Assembly: GCA_013821825.1 (NCBI GenBank)
Contig: PNJK01000031.1
Span: 1-39,167 of the forward strand
Source: Rhodobacter sp.
GTDB taxonomy: Bacteria; Pseudomonadota; Alphaproteobacteria; Rhodobacterales; Rhodobacteraceae
Length of the DNA: 39,167 bases
Reading direction: 5' to 3'
Under the pieces are notes generated by a model. The model was given only the letters and a program-made list of their open reading frames with translations, ran no database searches and was not told where the DNA came from. This document shows positions 17,548 through 25,599 of this stretch, one piece after another (positions within the stretch are counted from its first letter, which is position 1; each line of letters starts with the position of its first letter). The position numbers and the translations under genes are program-made.

Positions 17548-17561
17548 TTGACCTGCATCAA
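17548..17561. promoter_or_regulatory. FNR/CRP-like dyad between ppsA and the divergent gene
   Basis: TTGAC-CTGC-ATCAA differs at one position from the FNR/FixK consensus TTGAT-N4-ATCAA. It lies 59 bases upstream of the ppsA start and 95 bases upstream of the divergent 17656 start, so it could serve both. For the plus-strand gene, a centre at -41.5 would place a -10 box around TAGCCT (17583-17588). Confidence 0.5.
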
Positions 17562-17655
17562 GGTGCGGAGACCGCAGGCCTGTAGCCTTTGACCAGTGGC
17601 GGTGCGGCCCGCGTTGACCCGGGCCTGCCGAAAGCGGACAGGAAAGGGATGGCAG

Positions 17656-18021
17656 ATGGAATACGAGGCAATCGAGGCGCTTGCCCGGACGGTTGAGACC
17701 GGACCGGCGGGTAATCCTGCTTGGGAGCGCGAAGTGCTGGGCGGTCTCAAATCCGTCTTTGCTGGGGTCCAGATCGACCCGGCCATGTTGACATCCACCG
17801 AGGCGGCATTCGCCTTGGCCTGCACGGTGTTTCCGGCGTGGAAGATCGAGCTGCACGGGCCGGCCACTGCGACTGCAGGCATCTGGGATTGCACGATCCG
17901 CGAAGGCGGCACCCGTGACGACGACGAGGTGATCGGCATTGGCCGGGGCGCAACTATCCCGCTTGCGCTGACCGCCGCCATGGTCCTGGCCGCAGCCCGC
18001 CGCGCCCAGGGATATGTCTGA
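17656..18021 (+). CDS. Uncharacterised 121-residue protein divergent from ppsA
   Basis: The product begins MEYEAIEALARTVETGPAGN and is probably cytosolic. The middle (TSTEAAFALACTVFPAWKIE) and the end (TIPLALTAAMVLAAARRA) recall the layout of small phage 'ABA sandwich' proteins, with a conserved aromatic Pro-Trp strand and a C-terminal Ala-rich helix, but I cannot confirm that. The start at 17656 follows AGGAAAGGG; an in-frame ATG at 17596 is further from any ribosome binding site. The gene shares an FNR-like dyad with ppsA and is followed by a good terminator, so it is likely a single-gene unit. Confidence 0.6.
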   Translation: MEYEAIEALARTVETGPAGNPAWEREVLGGLKSVFAGVQIDPAMLTSTEAAFALACTVFPAWKIELHGPATATAGIWDCTIREGGTRDDDEVIGIGRGATIPLALTAAMVLAAARRAQGYV

Positions 18022-18076
18022 ACCCGCGCTGGAGGTGACGGGCTGGCCATTCTTCCCGCACCGTTGGTGAAGCGCC

Positions 18077-18105
18077 GCGTCGCAACTGTTATCCAGTGGC
18101 GACGC
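18077..18105. terminator. Bidirectional terminator-like stem-loop
   Basis: GCGTCGC (18077-18083) pairs with GCGACGC (18099-18105), and ACTG (18085-18088) with CAGT (18094-18097), with one A/G mismatch between and a 5-base TTATC loop. It is followed by CTTTG. It lies between the convergent ends of the 17656 gene and the RND permease gene. Confidence 0.6.
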
Positions 18106-18189
18106 CTTTGTGCCTCCTGACCCAAGGGGGGGAAGGGCAAACCGCAGGCCGGGGGCATTATTTCCGGGCGGGGTGATCCTTGCAGCCGC

Positions 18190-21100
18190 TCAGGTCTTCA
18201 GAACGCGGTAGATCGCCGGGATCACCAGCACGGTCAGCAAGGTCGAGGACAGCAGCCCGAACAGCAGCGAGATCGCCAGACCCTGGAAGATCGGGTCCGA
18301 CAGGATCACCACTGCCCCGATCATCGCGGCAATCGCGGTCAGCAGGATCGGCTTGAACCGGATGGCGCCGGCCTCGAGCAGGATATCGACCGGGGTCTTG
18401 CCCGCCGGGTCGGCATTGCGGATGAAATCGACCAGCAGGATCGAGTTGCGCACGATGATCCCCGCCAGCGCGATGAAGCCGATCATCGAGGTTGCGGAGA
18501 ACGGCGCACTGAACAGCCAGTGTCCGGCCATGATGCCAAGGAAGGTCAGAGGGATCGGCGTCAGGATCACCAGAGGCAGGCGGAACGATCCGAACTGCGC
18601 CACCACGAGGATATAGATGCCAAGGAGGGCCACTGCGAAGGCTGCGCCCATGTCGCGGAAGGTGACATAGGTTACCTCCCATTCGCCGTCCCACAGAATC
18701 GTGGTGCGGCTTTCATCCTCGGGCTGGCCGTAAAGGCTGATCATGGGTTTGGTGCCGGGGGCCCAGTCCATCGCGTCCAGTGCCTGTCCGACCGCGATCA
18801 TGCCGTAAAGCGGGGCTTCGAAGCTGCCGGCCATTTCGGCGGTCACCATTTCCGCGTCGCGTCCGTTGTGGCGGAACACCGGGAACGACGCCCGTTCTTC
18901 GGCAATGCGGATCACGTCACCGAGTTCGACCACCCCGCGCGCGCCGGGCAGGACGTTTGCGGGGATCGGCGTCGAAAGGAACCGTTCGTCCAGAACCCTG
19001 TCGCCGTTGGCGCGGGCGATGCGGATCGGGATCGGCTGGCGGCCTTCCGCCCGATGCGAATAACCCACCGTCCGCCCGCCGTTCAGGATTGTCAGCGTGT
19101 CGAACACATCGCTTTCCTCGACGCTGAAGAATTCCAGATCGTCGGTGCTGATCGTGGCGCGCAGGCGGCGTGGCTGGGTGCCGAAGCTGTCGTCGACATC
19201 GACGACAAAGGGCACCGATTCAAAGGCCTCGCGCAACTTGGCCGCGGCGGCCCGCCTTGCCTCGGCGGTGGGGCCGTAGACTTCGGCCAGAAGGGTGGCG
19301 ATTACCGGCGGTCCGGGCGGCGGCTCAACGGTTTTCAGGCTGGTGCCTTCGGGCAGCGTCAGGGACCCGAGCCGGGCGCGGATATCCAGTGCAATCTCGT
19401 GGCTGGGCCGGTCGCGATCGGCCTTGGGCGAGAGGGTGATCTGCACTTCGCCCATTTGCGGCTCGCCGCGCTGGTAGTAATGCCGCACCAGCCCGTTGAA
19501 GTTGAACGGGGCGGCGGTGCCGGCATGGGTCTGAACCGCCACGACTTCGGGCAGTTGCAGGACCGTGCGGGCTACATCCTGCGCCACCCGGTCGGTCGCC
19601 TCGACCGATGCTCCTTCGGGCAGGTCGATCACCACGGAAAGCTCGGACTTGTTGTCGAAGGGCAGCAGCTTGACGGTCACATCCTTGGTGAAAAGCAGCG
19701 AAAGCGAGCCAAAGGACAAGACAGCCGTGATCAGAAGGAACGTCAGGCTGCGGGTCTTGGTGCGCAGCAGAGGCCGCGCCACCATACTGTAGGCCCGGCC
19801 TAGGAACCCGCCGGGATGGCCACCGGAGGTGCCGGCATGGGAATGCGCGGCCATTGGCGCGCGACCGGCAATCTTGACCATCAGCCAGGGCGTGATGATC
19901 ACCGCCACGAAGAAGGAAAAGATCATTGCCGCGCTGGCATTGGCGGGGATCGGACTCATGTAGGGACCCATCAGGCCCGACACGAAGAGCATCGGCAAAA
20001 GCGCGGCCACCACCGTCAGTGTCGCGACGATGGTGGGGTTGCCTACCTCGGCCACTGCCTCGACGGCGGCGGTCAGGCGGCTGCGGCTATCGCGCATCGC
20101 CCAGTGCCGGGCGATGTTCTCGATTACCACGATCGCATCATCAACCAGAATCCCGATCGAGAAGATCAGTGCGAAAAGCGATACCCGGTTCAGCGTATAG
20201 CCCATGACCCAGGCCGCGAAGAGCGTCAGCAGGATCGTGACGGGGATCACCACCGCCACCACCAGCGCCTCGCGCCAGCCAATTGCAAGCCAGACCAGCG
20301 CCACGATGGAAATGGTGGCCAGGCCCAGGTGGAACAGCAGTTCGTTGGCCTTGTCATTCGCCGTTTCGCCGTAGTCGCGGGTGATGATGACGGCGACGGT
20401 TTCCGGGATAAGGCTGCCTTCAAGCGCCTCGACCCGGCGCAGTACAGCCTCGGCCACGATCACCGCATTGGCCCCGGCGCGTTTGGCCACGGCAAGTGTG
20501 ACGGCGGGCGTGCGGGTGATGCTGCCGTCTTCGGCGCGGCTGACATTGGCAACGATCACGTCCGAGGCTTCGGACACGAAGCTGACATCTGCCACGTCGG
20601 CCACATAGACCGGCCGGGCGTCGCGCGTGGTCAGAAGCAGGTTGGCGATTTCGGCCGGGGCCACCAGCGTTTCCCCCGCCACCAGATCGATCTGTTCGCC
20701 GTCATCGCGCAGTCGTCCGGTGTTCAGCGAGCGGTTGGCATTGGCCACCTTGTCCGCCAGTTGCTGCAGGGTCACGCCGTAGAGCGCCAACCGTTCGGGG
20801 TCTGGCGCGATGCGGATCTGTTCGGGCACTTCGCCGACCAGATAGGTCAGACCGACGTCTTCGGTCTTGGCGACCTCGGTCCGCAGCTCGCGGGCGATGC
20901 GCGTCAGGTCGTTGGCGGTGATGCCTTCGACGCCCGGTTTGGGGGCGAGGGTCAGCGAAACGATCGCCACATCGTCGATGCCGCGACTGACGATCAGCGG
21001 CTGCGGGATGCCGACCGGAATCCTGTCGGAATTGGCGCTCAGCTTGTCGCGCACCCGCAGCACAGCAGCATCCGCCGAGGTACCGACCTTGAAGCGCACC

Positions 21101-21423
21101 GTGACCATTGCGTAGTCGTCGCGGGTCGAGGAGTAGACATGATCGACCCCGTCGATGCCCTTGACGATGCCTTCCAGCGGCTCGGTTACCAGCTTGACCG
21201 CGTCCTCGGCGCGCAGCCCGGGTGCCTGCAGATGGATATCCACCAGAGGAACGGAAATCTGCGGTTCCTCTTCGCGCGGCAGCGAAGTCAGGGCCACCAG
21301 CCCCATCGCCACCGCAGCAAGTATGAACAGTGGCGTCAGGGACGAGGCGATGAAGGCACGCGTCAGTCGCCCGGCAATTCCCAGATCGGGGCCCGGGCCG
21401 GGCGTTTCGGGGGCCTTATTCAT
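18190..21423 (-). CDS. RND efflux transporter permease (AcrB-like)
   Basis: This 1077-residue inner-membrane pump uses the proton gradient to expel substrates. The first membrane helix (SSLTPLFILAAVAMGLVAL) is followed by the PREEEPQISVPLVDI start of the periplasmic porter domain. The paired acidic residues of the proton relay are Asp428-Asp429 in GILVDDAIVVIENI. Further helices lie around 370-600 and 890-1075, with the symmetry-related GIIVRNSILLVDFIRNADPA near the C-terminus. It overlaps the adaptor gene by 8 bases. No outer-membrane channel gene is present nearby. Related pumps with this PREEEP start are common in sulfur-oxidising and phototrophic proteobacteria; the substrate is unknown. 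Confidence 0.93.
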   Translation of the reverse strand: MNKAPETPGPGPDLGIAGRLTRAFIASSLTPLFILAAVAMGLVALTSLPREEEPQISVPLVDIHLQAPGLRAEDAVKLVTEPLEGIVKGIDGVDHVYSSTRDDYAMVTVRFKVGTSADAAVLRVRDKLSANSDRIPVGIPQPLIVSRGIDDVAIVSLTLAPKPGVEGITANDLTRIARELRTEVAKTEDVGLTYLVGEVPEQIRIAPDPERLALYGVTLQQLADKVANANRSLNTGRLRDDGEQIDLVAGETLVAPAEIANLLLTTRDARPVYVADVADVSFVSEASDVIVANVSRAEDGSITRTPAVTLAVAKRAGANAVIVAEAVLRRVEALEGSLIPETVAVIITRDYGETANDKANELLFHLGLATISIVALVWLAIGWREALVVAVVIPVTILLTLFAAWVMGYTLNRVSLFALIFSIGILVDDAIVVIENIARHWAMRDSRSRLTAAVEAVAEVGNPTIVATLTVVAALLPMLFVSGLMGPYMSPIPANASAAMIFSFFVAVIITPWLMVKIAGRAPMAAHSHAGTSGGHPGGFLGRAYSMVARPLLRTKTRSLTFLLITAVLSFGSLSLLFTKDVTVKLLPFDNKSELSVVIDLPEGASVEATDRVAQDVARTVLQLPEVVAVQTHAGTAAPFNFNGLVRHYYQRGEPQMGEVQITLSPKADRDRPSHEIALDIRARLGSLTLPEGTSLKTVEPPPGPPVIATLLAEVYGPTAEARRAAAAKLREAFESVPFVVDVDDSFGTQPRRLRATISTDDLEFFSVEESDVFDTLTILNGGRTVGYSHRAEGRQPIPIRIARANGDRVLDERFLSTPIPANVLPGARGVVELGDVIRIAEERASFPVFRHNGRDAEMVTAEMAGSFEAPLYGMIAVGQALDAMDWAPGTKPMISLYGQPEDESRTTILWDGEWEVTYVTFRDMGAAFAVALLGIYILVVAQFGSFRLPLVILTPIPLTFLGIMAGHWLFSAPFSATSMIGFIALAGIIVRNSILLVDFIRNADPAGKTPVDILLEAGAIRFKPILLTAIAAMIGAVVILSDPIFQGLAISLLFGLLSSTLLTVLVIPAIYRVLKT

Positions 21424-22390
21424 TTCCAGTCACCACGCGGTCGCCGACGATCAGACCGGAGAGCACCTCGATCATTGGCGCACCGTCAAGCGTCTGGCGC
21501 TGCCCAAGAACGACGGCGCGCAGGATCGAACCTTCGGGGCCGGCGACCTCGACGAAATCGAGGCCGGAGCGGGTGACTACCGCCGCTTCCGGGACCATCA
21601 GCGCAGAGCGGGTCCCGATCGGCAGGCGCACCAGGACCCGGGCGTCGATAAAGCTGTCCGGCAGGTCCGGCACGTCCACATCCGCGATCACACGGCCATT
21701 CTCGATCAGCGGAAAGATCCGCGCAAGACTGCCCTGCGTTGGCCCGGCAGCGGTCTCGATCTCGATCGCGGCACCCTCCTGCAAGTTGGCGGCATGCCGT
21801 TCCGGAACCGCGATGCGCAGGAATATCCCGCCGCCGCCGATCATCGCCACCGCCTCGCCAGGCTGCACGACGGCACCAGCCGCTGCCGGCACGGCCAGCA
21901 CCCGGCCCGCGATCGGGGCGAGGACCGCCCCCTCAAGCGCCTGCTGTTCCACCACTTTTCGGTCGGCGGCGACAGCCGCGATCTGGCCGGTAAGGACATC
22001 GACCTGGGTTCGCAGGGCATCCAGCCTTTGCGCCGTCGTCACGCCGCGCGTCAGGAGGTCCTCGCCGCGGGCCAGCTCGGCCTTGGCATTGTCCAGCTGC
22101 GCAGAGAGCGCCTGCAGCTGCGCGTCGATGGCGGCAAGCTGGAAGTCGATCTTCGCATCGACCACCCGGGCCAGGACCTGCCCGGCCGTCACCATGTCAC
22201 CTTCGGAGACGTCAAGCGACACCAGTGTTCCACCCAGCCTTGCGCGGGCCGGAATGCGGCTGCGCGCCTCGATCCGGCCATAGACCGCCTTCCATTCCGT
22301 CACCGACACCGGGGCCAGGGGGACCTCCTCTGCCAGGGACGAAAGGGGGAATGCCGCCAACATGGCGACTATGGCAATCAAGGTTCGCAT
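21416..22390 (-). CDS. RND efflux periplasmic adaptor (HlyD/AcrA family)
   Basis: This 324-residue protein has a signal peptide (MRTLIAIVAMLAAFPLSSLA) and no lipobox cysteine, so it is periplasmic rather than a lipoprotein. The order is typical: a first lipoyl half (SLDVSEGDMVTAGQVLARV), an alpha-hairpin (IDAQLQALSAQLDNAKAELA to VAADRKVVEQQAL), a second lipoyl half (APIAGRVLAVPAAAGAVVQP), then beta-barrel and membrane-proximal parts (ALMVPEAAVVTRSGLDFVEV). It starts the two-gene operon with the permease, whose ATG lies inside the last codons of this gene. The Shine-Dalgarno sequence is weak (GTGGACC). Confidence 0.9.
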   Translation of the reverse strand: MRTLIAIVAMLAAFPLSSLAEEVPLAPVSVTEWKAVYGRIEARSRIPARARLGGTLVSLDVSEGDMVTAGQVLARVVDAKIDFQLAAIDAQLQALSAQLDNAKAELARGEDLLTRGVTTAQRLDALRTQVDVLTGQIAAVAADRKVVEQQALEGAVLAPIAGRVLAVPAAAGAVVQPGEAVAMIGGGGIFLRIAVPERHAANLQEGAAIEIETAAGPTQGSLARIFPLIENGRVIADVDVPDLPDSFIDARVLVRLPIGTRSALMVPEAAVVTRSGLDFVEVAGPEGSILRAVVLGQRQTLDGAPMIEVLSGLIVGDRVVTGNE

Positions 22391-22448
22391 GATCGGTCCA
22401 CTTCATGTGCTGAAAGACAGGCGTTGGCGCAGGCGGCCCGCAGAGTCG

Positions 22449-22464
22449 GGCGCCAAAGGGCGCC
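22449..22464. terminator. Hairpin behind the DUF2892 gene
   Basis: Two copies of the self-complementary GGCGCC (22449-22454 and 22459-22464) flank AAAG and can fold into a 6-base stem. It begins 3 bases after the DUF2892 stop on the minus strand. There is no T-tract, so termination is uncertain, but it separates sqr/DUF2892 from the pump genes. Confidence 0.4.
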
Positions 22465-22467
22465 GGG

Positions 22468-22668
22468 TCAGAACGCGGTGCCGGGTTTTACGCCAAGCCA
22501 CTTGAAGGCCATGGCCGCCGGGCACCACCCGGTAAAGGCGGACTGCATCTGGTTGACACCGACAAAGACCGTCAGCCAGACGAAATAGGGCGAGACCCAG
22601 ACGGTCAGCGCCACCGACAAAAGCACCATGAAGCCTGCGAAGGCCATGACGATACGATCAAGTGACAT
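22468..22668 (-). CDS. DUF2892 (YgaP-like) membrane protein
   Basis: This 66-residue protein has two membrane helices (IVMAFAGFMVLLSVALTVWV and YFVWLTVFVGVNQMQSAFTG) and ends in the signature GWCPAAMAFKWLGVKPGTAF, including the conserved Cys-Pro. DUF2892 proteins occur alone or fused to rhodanese domains, usually next to sulfur-handling genes. Here it lies 79 bases downstream of sqr on the same strand, which fits a role in sulfide or sulfane-sulfur metabolism. AAAGGAG before the ATG is a strong ribosome binding site. Confidence 0.9.
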   Translation of the reverse strand: MSLDRIVMAFAGFMVLLSVALTVWVSPYFVWLTVFVGVNQMQSAFTGWCPAAMAFKWLGVKPGTAF

Positions 22669-22747
22669 ATGATTCTCCTTTCCTGTCCCATGGCGCGATT
22701 GCCAAGGGGATTCGTTGACGACAGAACGTGCGCGATGATGCAGCCCA

Positions 22748-24034
22748 TCAAGTATCTAGCTTGATTTCCTTCAGTTTTTCGATCCCCAGCGCCTGCAACG
22801 CCAACCGCTCGTAGAAGGGCTCGGATTTGCCGCTCCGGATCTTGTAGAGGAAGTATTTCTCAAAGGCTATCTTGGCCAGATGGACCCATTTGCCCGAAGA
22901 CGACCAGTTCACGTTGCGCGGTGGAATCTGCGGCTGCGCGATGAAGGCGATGCCGCTGTCGCCGAAATCGGCAAGACAGACGGCGTTCCAGGTGGCCACG
23001 GCGTCGGGTGCCAGCCCATGGATCAGCCGGTCGATGTTCTGCACGGTGGCGGTGACCATGGATTCGATCATGAAGCCGGTCTTCGGCACCCCCACCGGAA
23101 GCGGCGTCTTGCCGACGGGCGGGATAGCCACGCAGACGCCCACGGCAAACACCTCTGGGAAGGCTGGATTGCGCTGGTGCTTGTCGGCAAGGATGAAGCC
23201 GCGCGGATTGGTCAGCCCTTCGATGCCGCGTACCGCTTCGATGCCGCGAAAGGCGGGAAGCATCATGGTAAAGACCTGCGGCACTTCATGCGAGGTCAGC
23301 ACCGAGCCGTCCTCGGCGATCTCGGAAACCAGAAGCTTGTCCTTCTCCACCTTGTCGAGTCGGGCGTTGCAGATCCACTTGATGTGATGCTGGCGCATTT
23401 CGCCTTCCAGCAGGCCCTTGGTGTTGCCCACCCCGTCCAGCCCGAGATGCCCGATATAGGGTTCGGAGGTGACAAAGGTCATCGGCACCCGGTCGCGCAC
23501 TTTCGCGTCGCGCAGCGCCTTGTCGAGGATGAAGGCGAATTCATAGGCCGGGCCGAAGCATGAAGCCCCCTGCACCGCCCCGATCACCACCGGGCCGGGC
23601 TTTGCGATCAAGGCATCCACCGCCTGCTTGGCTTGCAGCGCATGATCGACATGGCAGATGGACTGGGTGTGCGCCCCGGGGCCAAAGCCCTCGATCTCGT
23701 CAAAGGCAAGATCGGGGCCAGTGGCGATTACAAGATAGTCGTAGCTGACCGATCCGCCGTCGTTCAGTTCGATCCGGCGGTCGGCCGGGTGCAGGCGTTT
23801 TGCGCCCTGTGGATGCAGCGTGATGCGGCGTTTGGCAAAGACAGCCGCAAGATCGACCTCGATCGCCGCACGGTCGCGCCAGCCCACGCCAACCCATGGG
23901 TTCGAAGGCACGAAATGGAAGTGGCTGCCGTTGGAGATCACCGAAACGGAATGATCCGCTGCAAGCTTTTCACGCAGTTCATAGGCCGCGATCGTGCCGC
24001 CAAGGCCAGCGCCGAGTACCACGACATGCGCCAT
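22748..24034 (-). CDS. sqr: Sulfide:quinone oxidoreductase
   Basis: SQR oxidises sulfide to sulfane sulfur and passes electrons to quinone at the membrane surface. The 428-residue protein has an FAD motif GAGLGG (8-13) and a second flavin motif in ATGPD. The redox cysteines are Cys127 (SICHVDH), Cys159 (GASCFGP) and Cys353. His131, His196 and Val300 also match residues studied in the Rhodobacter capsulatus enzyme, in the same numbering. The C-terminal FEKYFLYKIRSGKSEPFYER is the amphipathic membrane-binding region. The start at 24034 follows GAGGGAG; in-frame ATGs at 24049 and 24124 are less likely. A perfect FNR-type site lies upstream. Confidence 0.93.
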   Translation of the reverse strand: MAHVVVLGAGLGGTIAAYELREKLAADHSVSVISNGSHFHFVPSNPWVGVGWRDRAAIEVDLAAVFAKRRITLHPQGAKRLHPADRRIELNDGGSVSYDYLVIATGPDLAFDEIEGFGPGAHTQSICHVDHALQAKQAVDALIAKPGPVVIGAVQGASCFGPAYEFAFILDKALRDAKVRDRVPMTFVTSEPYIGHLGLDGVGNTKGLLEGEMRQHHIKWICNARLDKVEKDKLLVSEIAEDGSVLTSHEVPQVFTMMLPAFRGIEAVRGIEGLTNPRGFILADKHQRNPAFPEVFAVGVCVAIPPVGKTPLPVGVPKTGFMIESMVTATVQNIDRLIHGLAPDAVATWNAVCLADFGDSGIAFIAQPQIPPRNVNWSSSGKWVHLAKIAFEKYFLYKIRSGKSEPFYERLALQALGIEKLKEIKLDT

Positions 24035-24114
24035 CCGGGTCTCCCTCATATTGTCCAAGCAGGGGCTACCAGAACCGGAAGGCTGACACCGCACCGCTGC
24101 CGCAGATCGCTGGA

Positions 24115-24120
24115 AATCTA
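24115..24120 (-). promoter_or_regulatory. Candidate -10 box of sqr
   Basis: Read on the minus strand this is TAGATT. It lies where a -10 element is expected if the FNR-type dyad centred at 24148.5 sits at -41.5 (class II activation), with transcription starting near 24107. Confidence 0.4.
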
Positions 24121-24130
24121 TCAAACGTAG

Positions 24131-24166
24131 CGGTGCGGGCGTTGATGTGGATCAACGCCCGCACCG
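24131..24166. promoter_or_regulatory. 36-base perfect palindrome with an FNR box at its centre, upstream of sqr
   Basis: The 16-base arms 24131-24146 and 24151-24166 are perfect reverse complements around GTGG. The centre (24142-24155) is TTGAT-GTGG-ATCAA, the exact FNR/FnrL/FixK consensus. It lies 108 bases upstream of the sqr start and also upstream of the CBS-domain remnant on the other strand, so it may once have served both directions. The long GC-rich arms could also form a cruciform or RNA hairpin. The following bases 24167-24324 hold no gene I can support. Confidence 0.75.
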
Positions 24167-24324
24167 GGCGTCCCTTGAGGCAGGTGCAAGATCTGCCCTC
24201 GCGGTTGGCTGCCGCCGGTTGGCACAGGTCAATGCCCCAAGGGTTCAGACGTCCGGGGATGCAAAGCTGCGACCAACTTAGGAGGCCCTGGCAACTGGAT
24301 TTCTTGGACAGGCTGAGCGGCGCC

Positions 24325-24456
24325 TTTTTGGATAGATTCGGAAAGGGCGTTCGCGATTGTGACGAGCTTTCCGGCGACTGCTGCGATGACAACCTTGTGT
24401 GGTTTTCCGGCGGCACGAAGACGATCAGCGAAGACCTTCAAGACCGGGTTGTGATG
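24325..24456 (-). mobile_element. IS110-family transposase fragment
   Basis: On the minus strand about 43 residues, NPVLKVFADRLRAAGKPHKV followed by VIAAVAGKLVTIANAL, match the C-terminal end of IS110/IS1111-type transposases (typical pattern: NPVLKAFYxRLxAxGKPxKVALxAxxRKLLxxLNA). The fragment ends abruptly where the CBS-domain remnant begins on the other strand. The rest of the transposase and both element ends are missing, so it is an inactive relic that probably removed the N-terminus of the CBS gene. Confidence 0.65.
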
Positions 24457-24804
24457 GTTGGCGACGAGGGCCGCCTTGTCGACGTGCTGTCCAAGAAGGA
24501 CTGCCTGCGCGCCGCGTTGCACGGCGCGTATTATTAGGAAAGGGGCGGTCAGGCTGCCGCCCTCATGACCAGGGCTGTGGCAACGCCTGGCGTCGATCTT
24601 GACCTTGTCGGCGCGGCGGAACGCTTCCTTGCCAGTCAATACCGCCGGTTCCCGGTACCGCTTGACGGAAAGCTGGTCGGCCAGATCAGTCACACTGACG
24701 TCTTGCGGGCGCTGATCGAGAACTGTTCGGCTTGGGGCAATGTCCGGGCAGGGGGCACTCGTGATGGCCAACAGGCCCCAAGCCAACGGATTTCGGCATC
24801 GTAA
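24446..24804 (+). pseudogene. CBS-domain protein pseudogene with an internal stop
   Basis: The frame reads VMVGDEGRLVDVLSKKDCLR-AALHGAYY, then TAG at 24535-24537. In the same frame it continues ERGGQAAALMTRAVATPGVD, AAERFLASQYRRFPV, and DGKLVGQISHTDVLRALIE. These are the end of a first CBS motif and most of a second, as in two-CBS-domain proteins that sense adenine nucleotides. The first about 40 residues are missing where the IS110 fragment abuts. Truncation plus an amber codon means no complete product. An intact gene would have been near the FNR-type palindrome at 24131-24166. Confidence 0.7.
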
Positions 24805-25434
24805 TTCGGCAGCCGATTGAAGAACGCCCCTGCCTGACAAAGCGGATCAGGCCACTTCGGGTCAGCTGGCACCAGACCCGTGTCGCGGTGCCTGTGCCCA
24901 AGGTTCATCTGCCTTGCTGCTCGCCTTGCGATCAAAGGAGCGGCAGCAGACCACGACAGGCCCATGTTACGGAAGCCGGGGGATGAGTCCGTCCGGGAAA
25001 GAGCGAGGCCTGAGGTCAAGCCATAATTGCTGCAGGGCCGTGCTGCCGCTGCAGATCAGCCAGGGAAAGTGTCGTCGGGTCGCGAGGGCATTGCGCATAC
25101 CCCTGCGCGATTTGCGGATGTGACGACAGCCTCGGCTGACAGCCCGGAGGCGGCCCGTTGGGCGACAAGGCTGCGTTCCGGAATGCAATGCCGGGTGAAG
25201 AGCAGGTCATCAAGACGCAAGAGGCCTTTGTCGCTCTGGCAGCCGATCTTGCCTTCTGGTTGAAGATACCCGTCAGCTTTGGACGCTTCGACCTTCCGAC
25301 CCTGGCCGTCCGCGCGATCACTTGCAGCGAAGATGTGCAGCTGAACCGGGCGCTTGCGGGCGATATCTGCATCGGCGCGGCTCCTTTGGCGGGCTGCCCG
25401 GGAATACCGGTCGGCGGAACCGCAGGCTCAAACG

Positions 25435-25448
25435 TTGACGGTCGTCAA
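25435..25448. promoter_or_regulatory. TTGAC-N4-GTCAA dyad upstream of the sugar ABC operon
   Basis: TTGAC-GGTC-GTCAA is a perfect 5-base dyad with the 4-base spacer of FNR/CRP-type sites, although both half-sites differ from the FNR consensus by one base. It lies 152 bases upstream of the binding-protein start. It could belong to this operon or to the decayed gene before it. Confidence 0.4.
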
Positions 25449-25557
25449 TGCCACTGCCCCGCTTAAAATGTGAAATTGGCAGCAAAAGGCAGCGGAGCCG
25501 CGGTTGAGCCGGAAAAATGGGCGCTGCCGCACTGCGGCCCCGCGATTGTCCGGGGAA

Positions 25558-25573
25558 ACGCGCATTGGCGCGT
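25558..25573. promoter_or_regulatory. Candidate operator of the sugar ABC operon
   Basis: ACGCGC-ATTG-GCGCGT is a perfect inverted repeat ending 26 bases before the first gene, just ahead of its ribosome binding site. The position suits a repressor site or a leader hairpin. No regulator gene is adjacent. Confidence 0.4.
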
Positions 25574-25599
25574 GGGTTCACTTCTGAAGGGAGAGAGCG

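Larger units (their letters stand above)
24805..25599. other. Gene-poor stretch with one unassigned open frame
   Basis: Nearly 800 bases without a recognisable intact gene. A plus-strand open frame at 25158-25466 contains KTQEAFVALAADLAFWLKIP and FGRFDLPTLAVRAITCSEDV. Its codon use looks coding, and it may be a remnant of a longer protein, but I do not recognise the family and see no convincing ribosome binding site. The segment also carries two dyads upstream of the sugar transporter, listed separately. The remainder (24805-25150) looks like decayed DNA. Confidence 0.4.

Noticed and set aside
16068-17585. 505-codon open frame antisense to ppsA
   Set aside because: A shadow of a GC-rich coding strand. 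The ppsA motifs are continuous on the other strand.
17490-18158. N-terminal extension of ppsA to more than 1000 residues
   Set aside because: It overlaps the divergent 17656 gene. The AAGGAGG ribosome binding site and homology place the start at 17489.
19816-21576. 586-codon open frame antisense to the RND permease and adaptor
   Set aside because: His/Asp/Gly-rich low-quality translation, typical of the reverse complement of a real gene.
24219-24232. Additional FNR-like site TTGGC-ACAG-GTCAA
   Set aside because: The left half-site departs from TTGA and the position has no intact gene to serve.
25158-25466. 102-codon open frame as a real gene
   Set aside because: Coding-like composition but no family match and no good start signal. 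Recorded only as a possible remnant.
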